From Deltaproteobacteria bacterium (GTDB lineage: Bacteria > Desulfobacterota > Desulfobacteria > Desulfobacterales > Desulfatirhabdiaceae): DNA of 6,927 bases. Location of the stretch: the NCBI GenBank assembly GCA_026388755.1, contig JAPLJE010000607.1:2449-9375 (forward strand), in the 5' to 3' direction. Positions 1-4,985 of the stretch are shown here, piece after piece. The notes beneath the pieces are model-generated. The model was not told the origin of the DNA and did no database searches. It was given only the letters and a program-made list of their open reading frames with translations. Each line of letters begins with the position of its first letter. Within the stretch, counting starts at the first letter, position 1. A program made the position numbers and the translations under genes.

Positions 1-955
1 GATTTACAAATCGTGCATCCCCTTCCAGAATTGTTGCTTCTCCAATTTCGAACTCCATACATTCCATGACCCGCTGTATTTTTTCCACAACAAAAACATA
101 ACGTTCAAGAATAGATCGGAATTGTTCAATCGGTACCGTGTTTTTACTTCGCTCAAAGTAACCGGCACTGTCCAAATAAGCCAATAATAGAAAATTATAA
201 ACATCAAACTGGTCACTTCCGCTGATATCGCTGAATTGCTTAAAACAATCAATTTGAAAAAGCGGAGCTTCAATGACTTCGTCGCTGTGTTGTCGGACGC
301 CGTTTTTCTTTAATTTCTGAACTGGATGACCCATTTTATTAAAAAAATGATCGAAAATTATATCAGGGTTCTGCAAAGCTACTTGGATATACTTTCGTGG
401 AAGTGTGAGGGACTTGAATTTGGTTTGTGCCATAAACCGACAAAAAGGACTTGCATCAAATCCGATTGATTTGATTCCCATCAAGCATGCCTCGATCGGA
501 ACAGTTCCTGATCCCATCATGGGGTCCAATACGGTATCCCCTGTTTTCAATCCCATGATATTCATCAGAGCCTTAATCATCTGAGGGTGAAATTTACCGC
601 GATAGGGGAATAGGCCATGCGTTGCATATCCCGTTCTGAACTGATTGCTTTTAAAAAATGATTTTAAGCGTGATGAAGAATAATTGGGTAATTGTACCGA
701 ATCACCGGTGCACATATGAAAATGCCGGGTGTATTTTTTATTTACACGCACAAAATAGGCGCCATTTTGAATAATATCATCATCCGTGAGAATTTGACTT
801 TCATAAAAGGCCAGCGCCAATTCATAAACTTCATTCAACTGGGGGGAAATTTCCAGGTGCTTTGGGAAAAGACGGTGATACATCCCTCTTGAAAGGATAT
901 CGGAACACCTAAAAGACAGATCTGCCTCAGCAGTATTATCGAAGGGCTCTGCCAT
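1..955 (-). CDS. DNA methyltransferase M1 of the R-M system (partial, runs off the left edge)
   Basis: This reading frame stays open from an ATG at 955 to the window edge, giving 318 residues with no stop. It looks like an S-adenosylmethionine-dependent amino-methyltransferase that protects the recognition site of the neighbouring endonuclease. A conserved block FPYRGKFHPQMI (residues 116-127) precedes motif I, DPMMGSGT (144-151), followed by an acidic strand end, GFDASPF (165-171). The visible part ends at EGDARFVN, which in this family lies just before the catalytic (S/D/N)PP(Y/F) motif IV, so the catalytic motif is outside the window. Motif I therefore precedes motif IV, the opposite order to M2. 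The start is supported by AAAGG seven bases upstream. The gene overlaps the end of the endonuclease gene by 20 bases, which implies co-translation. Whether it methylates adenine N6 or cytosine N4 cannot be decided here. A distant alternative is a TRM11-like RNA methylase, but the context argues for DNA. Confidence 0.85.
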   Translation of the reverse strand, partial: MAEPFDNTAEADLSFRCSDILSRGMYHRLFPKHLEISPQLNEVYELALAFYESQILTDDDIIQNGAYFVRVNKKYTRHFHMCTGDSVQLPNYSSSRLKSFFKSNQFRTGYATHGLFPYRGKFHPQMIKALMNIMGLKTGDTVLDPMMGSGTVPIEACLMGIKSIGFDASPFCRFMAQTKFKSLTLPRKYIQVALQNPDIIFDHFFNKMGHPVQKLKKNGVRQHSDEVIEAPLFQIDCFKQFSDISGSDQFDVYNFLLLAYLDSAGYFERSKNTVPIEQFRSILERYVFVVEKIQRVMECMEFEIGEATILEGDARFVN

Positions 956-1532
956 CAGTACCTTTTATTATCGGGGGAACGTCCAAGGACAAATCGTCAT
1001 GCTCAATTTCAATAACAGCAAGAACACCATCACGAATTGACAGATTTTTCCAGACTGGAAAATATGGTTCAATTTCCGCGTAATTCCCTATTCGGTCTGT
1101 TAAATACCGGTACATTTCCCTGGAAGGAAGAATCAAAACACCTCCTGCCAGTTTGCCATCCAGCAGGCCAACCGCCATCTTGTTTAGCGCTCGATGGCTG
1201 GAGGAAATGTTTCCGGTTTCCCATTCAACCGCAAACCATCGACCATCAATCAACTTTTTTACAGCATCTATGGGGCCAGGCTTCAGCCGTGACGCAATTG
1301 ACATGCGATATTCTATTGTCCAGCCCTCTCGGACAAGATAACACATGCAGTTTTTCTTAATGGGCACAACGCCATTTGCCATTTTTACCGGATACAGAAT
1401 GAAACGGTCGCTCCCCTGAGGCCAAGTAACCGAGCGGATGGCATTTCTAACTTGTTCGAGAATTGTCTCCAGCTCAGATGATAGAGCAAAACTACCTTTT
1501 TGGATCAGAAATTCGGTTTTCAGGATCTTCAT
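936..1532 (-). CDS. Type II restriction endonuclease, BamHI/BglII-like fold
   Basis: This 198-residue protein probably cuts DNA at the site protected by M1 and M2. The length suits a small homodimeric type II enzyme (BamHI 213, BglII 223 residues). The likely metal site is Asp89 (in GPIDAV) with Glu103 and Glu105 (in VEWETGN). This D-x13-ExE spacing resembles BamHI, where a Glu replaces the Lys of the usual PD-(D/E)xK motif. Glu74 could be an additional ligand. A following segment SSSHRALNKM and a strand GGVLILPS fit the core fold. The start at 1532 is supported by GGAGG nine bases upstream. The gene overlaps the controller gene by 41 bases and M1 by 20 bases, so it belongs to a C-R-M1 unit and is probably switched on by the C protein. 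The family call comes from motif pattern and context, not from an alignment. The recognition sequence cannot be read from the protein. Confidence 0.8.
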   Translation of the reverse strand: MKILKTEFLIQKGSFALSSELETILEQVRNAIRSVTWPQGSDRFILYPVKMANGVVPIKKNCMCYLVREGWTIEYRMSIASRLKPGPIDAVKKLIDGRWFAVEWETGNISSSHRALNKMAVGLLDGKLAGGVLILPSREMYRYLTDRIGNYAEIEPYFPVWKNLSIRDGVLAVIEIEHDDLSLDVPPIIKGTDGRALR

Positions 1533-1752
1533 TAAACATCGCCTCCAAAGCTGAAATAATTTCTGTTGAAGATATTTTGAGAGCGGTTGATAATTGGAAA
1601 ACAGTTGTAATTGACGGCTGCCTTAATCCCCTTTCCAGAAGCGATATATAGGTTCTGTCAAGATCACTCTCCTGAGCCAGTTTTTCCTGAGAAAGATTGG
1701 CTTTTTTTCTATATTCGCGGAGAATTTGTCCAAATGCCTGTTCCAGTTTCAT
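1492..1752 (-). CDS. R-M controller (C) protein, XRE-type helix-turn-helix regulator
   Basis: This 86-residue protein is a small DNA-binding regulator whose expected role is to time restriction: it binds its own upstream operator, first activating and later limiting the C-R operon. Residues 5-60 form a typical XRE/Cro-CI domain. They include LSQEKLAQESDLDRTYISLL (20-39), holding the turn and recognition helix, then ERGLRQPS (40-47) and a helix TVFQLSTALKI. The length matches C proteins of PvuII/AhdI/Esp1396I-type systems (about 80 residues). The start at 1752 is chosen over the upstream ATG at 1803 because GGGTG sits five bases before it and the added 17 residues look like untranslated leader. 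The longer frame would also bring translation close to the operator palindrome at 1808-1819. The last 41 bases overlap the endonuclease gene. Confidence is high for the fold and good for the role, given the C-box upstream. Confidence 0.9.
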   Translation of the reverse strand: MKLEQAFGQILREYRKKANLSQEKLAQESDLDRTYISLLERGLRQPSITTVFQLSTALKISSTEIISALEAMFNEDPENRISDPKR

Positions 1753-1757
1753 TATTT

Positions 1758-1762
1758 CACCC
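1758..1762 (-). promoter_or_regulatory. Ribosome binding site deciding the C protein start
   Basis: The minus strand reads AAGGGTGAAATA before the ATG at 1752, with GGGTG five bases from the start codon. No comparable site precedes the ATG at 1803, so the shorter 86-residue protein is preferred. Confidence 0.6.
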
Positions 1763-1777
1763 TTTTTTATTGTATTA

Positions 1778-1806
1778 GATATACAGATGCCGCTATTGCT
1801 CATCTA
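1778..1806 (-). promoter_or_regulatory. Candidate promoter of the C-R-M1 operon
   Basis: On the minus strand TATATC (1783-1778) could serve as a -10 box, with TAGATG (1806-1801) at 17-base spacing in the -35 position. The -35 is poor, as expected for a promoter needing the C activator, and it lies immediately beside the C-box. A better -10-like hexamer, TACAAT (1774-1769), would give a leader of only about ten bases. Many C genes have leaderless or very short-leader transcripts, so either could be used. This is inference from hexamer matching only. Confidence 0.3.
1791..1801 (-). promoter_or_regulatory. Possible weak second C operator (OR-like)
   Basis: The minus strand reads GAGCAATAGCG, matching a C-box such as GACTTATAGTC at 6 of 11 positions, including ATAG. 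Its centre is about 17.5 bases from the centre of the strong palindrome and next to the proposed -35. It also lies within an imperfect palindrome (AGATG at 1785-1789, CATCT at 1801-1805). Classical C operators pair a strong distal site with a weak proximal one that mediates repression, and this layout fits that. The match alone is weak. Confidence 0.3.
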
Positions 1807-1807
1807 C

Positions 1808-1819
1808 AGACTATAGTCT
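1808..1819. promoter_or_regulatory. C-box: perfect palindrome bound by the controller protein
   Basis: AGACTATAGTCT is a perfect 12-base inverted repeat containing GACT and AGTC half-sites around TA. It agrees with the established C-box pattern of C-protein-controlled R-M systems (GACT-N2/3-AGTC, often with ATAGTC). It lies 55 bases upstream of the C start codon and 101 bases upstream of the M2 start, between the divergent genes, so one C dimer could affect both directions. Confidence 0.8.
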
Positions 1820-1829
1820 TCAAAAAAGA

Positions 1830-1870
1830 AATTGAATGATTTTCCCGATCATGTTATTGATATTTCAATT
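1830..1870. repeat. Inverted repeats in the M2 upstream region
   Basis: AATTGAA (1830-1836) is repeated inverted as TTCAATT (1864-1870). A smaller pair, ATGAT (1836-1840) and ATCAT (1848-1852), lies inside with a different centre. They fall where the M2 promoter should be (TTGAAT at 1832-1837 is one possible -35). They could be a binding site for the helix-turn-helix domain of M2, but in such AT-rich sequence chance matches are common. Confidence 0.25.
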
Positions 1871-1920
1871 CACCGTATTTTTTCTGACGACTTTTTGAAT
1901 TTTTTTACAGGGTAGAATCA

Positions 1921-3120
1921 ATGTCTTATTCTAATTCGTTTTTTAAAGCACTGGGAATGGATCCGGATGACAAATCATCCTTAAAAAGGTTTTCCCAATC
2001 CATCGGGATACCTTTGCACATACTTAATCATTATAATGACACCCATACCGTTCCTGTTGGATCAGATTTACAACTGATTATGGATTCCACACAAATTACA
2101 TTTTATGAATTAATGCTCAGAATGGGCGTATTCGACAGTGAAATCATCTCGGCAATTCAGCAAAATGCCGATCAGGTTTATACAATCATTAAAAACATGT
2201 GCGGAGAGAATAAAATCAGGGGCGTAGTGCCACCAATGGTTTTTAGAACAGAATCAGGCAAGTTATATCAGGGCGATTGTCTGGATTTGATGCACCATTT
2301 AGAAAGTGACAGTATTGATTTGATATTTGCCGACCCTCCATTTAATCTGAACAAGCTTTATCCTTCAAAAATTAATGATAATTTAAAATCAGAACACTAT
2401 TTGAAATGGTGTGAAAAATGGGCAACAGCATGCATTCGCATTTTGAAACCGGGGGGGAGCTTCTTTATCTGGAATTTACCCAAATGGAACACGGACATGT
2501 CCAGTTTTTTAAACAAACGGTTGACGTTCCGTAACTGGATTACAGTGGATATTAAATATTCCCTGCCCATAAAAGGCAGGCTTTATCCTTCTCATTATTC
2601 CCTTCTTTATTATTGCAAAGGGCAAAGGCCGACAACGTTTCATCCGGATCGTTTGCCCATGCCTGTTTGCCCCCATTGCACCGGAGATTTAAAAGATTAT
2701 GGCGGTTATAAAAACAAAATGAACCCTAACGGAGTCAATTTATCCGATGTCTGGCTGGACATCCCGCCGGTAAGACACGCAAAATACAAAAAGCGAAACG
2801 GTTCCAACGAACTGTCTGTTAGACTGTTGGATCGCATTATTGAAATGGCTTCTGATGAAAACGATCTTGTCTTTGACCCTTTTGGCGGATCAGGGACTAC
2901 TTATGCAGTTGCTGAAATCAAAAACAGAAAGTGGATCGGCGTTGAAATCGGGCCAGTCGATGATATTATCGACCGCATTCAAAACATAAAAAACGACATG
3001 AATTATTTAGAAAAATTCAGACATGACCTGAATTGTCTTTTCACGAATAAAAATTTGATCAAGAGAAATAGAGATGGAAGGTGGACACCGGATTCAGTCA
3101 GGAAAGATGCATCGGTTTGA
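1921..3120 (+). CDS. HTH-fused DNA adenine-type methyltransferase M2 (beta class)
   Basis: This 399-residue protein is predicted to transfer a methyl group from S-adenosylmethionine to the amino group of a base in the R-M recognition site, most likely adenine N6. Catalytic motif IV, DPPF (138-141), comes before motif I, DPFGGSGT (319-326), the order of beta-class enzymes such as M.HinfI and CcrM. Residues 20-70 resemble an XRE-type helix-turn-helix (LKRFSQSIGIPLHILNHY, then a helix ending TFYELMLRMG), an N-terminal addition that could give autoregulation. A single CPHC (250-253) followed by a DYGGYK motif sits between the motifs and may belong to the target-recognition part. AGGG lies eight bases before the ATG. 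The gene is divergent from C-R-M1 across a C-box. Its 3' end is AT-rich and overlaps the trpF start by 14 bases. Substrate base and site are inferred from class only. Confidence 0.88.
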   Translation: MSYSNSFFKALGMDPDDKSSLKRFSQSIGIPLHILNHYNDTHTVPVGSDLQLIMDSTQITFYELMLRMGVFDSEIISAIQQNADQVYTIIKNMCGENKIRGVVPPMVFRTESGKLYQGDCLDLMHHLESDSIDLIFADPPFNLNKLYPSKINDNLKSEHYLKWCEKWATACIRILKPGGSFFIWNLPKWNTDMSSFLNKRLTFRNWITVDIKYSLPIKGRLYPSHYSLLYYCKGQRPTTFHPDRLPMPVCPHCTGDLKDYGGYKNKMNPNGVNLSDVWLDIPPVRHAKYKKRNGSNELSVRLLDRIIEMASDENDLVFDPFGGSGTTYAVAEIKNRKWIGVEIGPVDDIIDRIQNIKNDMNYLEKFRHDLNCLFTNKNLIKRNRDGRWTPDSVRKDASV

Positions 3121-3760
3121 TTATAGACCGGAAATAAAAATCTGCGGGCTGACGCGGGCGAACGAAGCCGTGGCCTGCGCCGAGGCCGGGGCCGACGCCA
3201 TCGGACTGGTGTTTTATCCGCCAAGCCCTCGGCATCTCACCCCCCAGCAGGCCAGGGAAATTAGCCTGGCTCTGCCGGATCAAATCGCCCGCGTGGGCGT
3301 TTTTGCCAACAGCCCGGTTTCAGATATTCAGAAACGGATCGGCGACTGCAGGCTGACGGCTATCCAACTGCATGGGCAGGAATCCCCGGACATGGTCAGA
3401 CAGTTTTGCGACAAGGGCATTCGCGTCATCAAAGCCCTGTTTATCCACAAATATCCGGCAGCGGCGTTTCTGGTGGAATGCGGAAAAGGCCGGCTTCCCG
3501 GCGGCAACGCCCTGACCTGGAACTGGAGTGAGGTGAAATCCTTTGGACAGTCTTACCCCCTGATTCTGGCCGGAGGCCTGAGCCCGGACACCATTGCCCG
3601 GGCAGTAGCCGATGCTGGCCCCGATGCCGTCGATGTCAGCTCTGGAGTCGAGTTCAGTCCCGGACGCAAGGACATCAAAAAAGTCCGAGCACTGATTCAG
3701 GCCATTTCCCTCTGCACCATTGAAAGACCGCCCAGACGGATCTGGAGGCTGCCCGAATAA
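3107..3760 (+). CDS. trpF: Phosphoribosylanthranilate isomerase (tryptophan biosynthesis)
   Basis: This 217-residue cytosolic TIM-barrel enzyme performs the Amadori rearrangement of N-(5-phosphoribosyl)anthranilate to CdRP, the third step from chorismate to tryptophan. Visible signatures are KICGLT with catalytic Cys13, GADAIGLVF (28-36), PPSPR (38-42), VGVFAN (63-68), IQLHG (86-90), GKGRLPGG (126-133), LAGGLSP and VDVSSGVE near the C-terminus for phosphate binding. The general-acid position, normally Asp in LLVD(T/S), reads LVEC here, with Glu124. The start at 3107 is preferred over the in-frame ATG at 3074: it has AGGA (3100-3103) close upstream and leaves a normal short N-terminus. It lies inside the M2 gene, 14 bases before that gene's stop codon ends. 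No other trp genes are in the window, so trpF is separated from any trp operon. Base composition is clearly more G+C-rich than the R-M genes. Confidence 0.95.
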   Translation: MHRFDYRPEIKICGLTRANEAVACAEAGADAIGLVFYPPSPRHLTPQQAREISLALPDQIARVGVFANSPVSDIQKRIGDCRLTAIQLHGQESPDMVRQFCDKGIRVIKALFIHKYPAAAFLVECGKGRLPGGNALTWNWSEVKSFGQSYPLILAGGLSPDTIARAVADAGPDAVDVSSGVEFSPGRKDIKKVRALIQAISLCTIERPPRRIWRLPE

Positions 3761-3912
3761 CCATGATCGTCGAACCAGCCGAACGATTACCCGTGCAGCG
3801 GCATTGGCAACGATAGAACATATTCGGTTTTTATCTTGCTTTCGGGTTTTTTTACATCGTATAGAGAGGAGCAGATTTCATCCAAAAAAACTTTTGAATT
3901 CGGAGCACTCCT
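3761..3912 (+). other. Intergenic region between trpF and the duplicated gene
   Basis: No convincing gene and no clear terminator hairpin were seen in these 152 bases. A possible promoter for the next gene is TTGCTT (3836-3841) and TATAGA (3860-3865) with 18-base spacing. The matches are partial (3 and 4 of 6). GGAG at 3902-3905, seven bases before the ATG at 3913, is a good ribosome binding site. Confidence 0.35.
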
Positions 3913-4971
3913 ATGGACACCATCTATGATTTGAGCAAAATCACCCGCTCACTGAAAACCGATGAGAAGGTGATCGGCTTTACGGGATTTTCCATTGATC
4001 GGAATAATCAACCTGGCACAGAAGGCGTGCTTAAAATTTCCTCTTATTCCAGACCGGACTGGAGTGGTTATTTGACCCTGACCTTTATCATGGAGACCGG
4101 AGGAGATTCCCAAATCAAGGATGATCTCATTCGTCATTTTTCCAGCATCAATGAAAACACCCTACGGCCGCATTTCAAGGAAGAATTTGAAACCATCTTT
4201 CGATGCCCGATGGATACGCTGTCCAAATCTTCGGCTTGGTATTTTGAAGAGATCAATATCTATTCCAAAGCGTTAAAGGGAAGAGAGCGCCGAATTGTCG
4301 AACAGCATCTGATCCCTGCCCTTGAAAAGATGCTGTCGTTTCATTTTGAACCCGTGGAATGGTGGGATCAGCAGCCCCGTAAACCCGATGCTGCTCAGTC
4401 ATCCACCAGCAAAAATAAGATAGAGGCCGGATCACTGAAATCGGAATTACTGAAAACCGATGAAAAGGTGATCGCCTTTACGGGTATTTCCATCGATCAT
4501 GGCAATCAACCCGGCAAGGAAGGCGTGCTTAAAATTTCCTCTTATTCCAGGCCGGACTGGAGTGGTTATTTGACTCTTACCTTTATCATGGAGACCGAAG
4601 GAGATTCCCAAATCAAGGATGATCTCATCCGTCTTTTTTCCAGCATCAATGAAAACACCCTACGGCCGCATTTCAAGGAAGAATTTGAAACTATCTTTCG
4701 ATGTCCGATGGATGCGCTGTCCAAATCGCCGGCATGGTATTTTGAAGAGATCAATATCTATTTTAAAGCGTTAAAGGGAAGAGAGCGCCGAATTATTGAA
4801 CAGCATCTCATCCCTTCGCTGGAAAAGATGCTGCCGTTTCGCTTTGATCCCGTGGAATGGTGGGATCAGCAGCCCCGGAAACCCGATGTTGCTCAGTCAT
4901 CCACCAGCAAAAATAAGATAGAGGCCGGGTCGCTGAAATCAGCATTGATGAAATGGCTCCGATCGTTTTAA
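3913..4971 (+). CDS. Unknown protein made of two near-identical 166-residue repeats
   Basis: I do not recognise this 352-residue family. After a short lead-in (residues 1-13) it consists of two tandem copies, residues 14-179 and 180-345, then a short tail ending KWLRSF. The copies differ at 17 of 166 residues. Each begins LKTDEKVI, continues through a probably beta-rich part (GVLKISSYSRPDWSGYLTLT) and a helical, charged part (WYFEEINIY, ALKGRERRI, EQHLIP). It ends with an EWWDQQPRKPD motif and a polar Ser/Lys-rich linker that probably separates two folded domains. No signal peptide or membrane segment is apparent, so it is probably cytosolic. The start has GGAG seven bases upstream. It stands alone downstream of trpF and converges with the peptidase gene 14 bases away. 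Nothing in the context fixes a function. Strong conservation of both copies suggests a real, expressed protein. Confidence 0.8.
   Translation: MDTIYDLSKITRSLKTDEKVIGFTGFSIDRNNQPGTEGVLKISSYSRPDWSGYLTLTFIMETGGDSQIKDDLIRHFSSINENTLRPHFKEEFETIFRCPMDTLSKSSAWYFEEINIYSKALKGRERRIVEQHLIPALEKMLSFHFEPVEWWDQQPRKPDAAQSSTSKNKIEAGSLKSELLKTDEKVIAFTGISIDHGNQPGKEGVLKISSYSRPDWSGYLTLTFIMETEGDSQIKDDLIRLFSSINENTLRPHFKEEFETIFRCPMDALSKSPAWYFEEINIYFKALKGRERRIIEQHLIPSLEKMLPFRFDPVEWWDQQPRKPDVAQSSTSKNKIEAGSLKSALMKWLRSF
3952..4449 (+). repeat. Tandem direct repeat, copy 1 (498 bases)
   Basis: This is the first of two abutting in-frame copies, exactly 166 codons long, beginning CTGAAAACCGATGA. By eye it differs from copy 2 at roughly 45 positions, giving about 91% identity, with both silent and amino-acid-changing differences and no gaps. 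Confidence 0.95.
4450..4947 (+). repeat. Tandem direct repeat, copy 2 (498 bases)
   Basis: The second copy starts directly where copy 1 ends, with the same frame and length. Unequal recombination between the copies would remove or add exactly 166 codons and leave the frame intact, so copy number may vary between strains. Confidence 0.95.
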
Positions 4972-4980
4972 TCGGGTTTT
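4959..4980 (+). terminator. Weak candidate terminator of the duplicated gene
   Basis: CCGAT (4959-4963) can pair with ATCGG (4971-4975) around a seven-base loop and is followed by GTTTT. The stem is only five pairs and includes the stop codon region, so it is weak. It is the only hairpin-plus-T signal seen at this convergent junction. Confidence 0.3.
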
Positions 4981-4985
4981 GACTG

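Noticed and set aside
4..273. Minus-strand open frame of 89 residues
   Set aside because: It is in a different frame from the longer open frame 955-1, which has methyltransferase motif I and a ribosome site. This one is a shadow of it.
692..892. Plus-strand open frame of 66 residues
   Set aside because: It lies wholly inside M1 on the opposite strand and has no recognisable features.
1753..1803. Upstream extension of the C protein to an ATG at 1803
   Set aside because: The extra 17 residues are unlike the family, and the good ribosome site precedes the ATG at 1752.
3074..3106. Upstream in-frame start for TrpF at 3074
   Set aside because: It would add 11 residues encoded by the M2 3' end that are not part of the TrpF family. 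The ATG at 3107 has AGGA just upstream.
3761..3912. Remnant of trpB or another trp gene after trpF
   Set aside because: No frame in this gap shows TrpB or TrpA motifs.
3720..3929. Plus-strand open frame of 69 residues across the trpF end and the intergenic region
   Set aside because: It is low-complexity, Arg/His-rich translation overlapping two real genes in another frame.
3952..4947. CRISPR-like or transposon origin of the repeats
   Set aside because: There are only two long, abutting, coding copies, without spacers, terminal inverted repeats or transposase.
3913..4971. Duplicated gene as a sequencing or assembly artefact
   Set aside because: The copies differ at about 45 of 498 positions spread along the unit, which an artefactual duplication would not produce.
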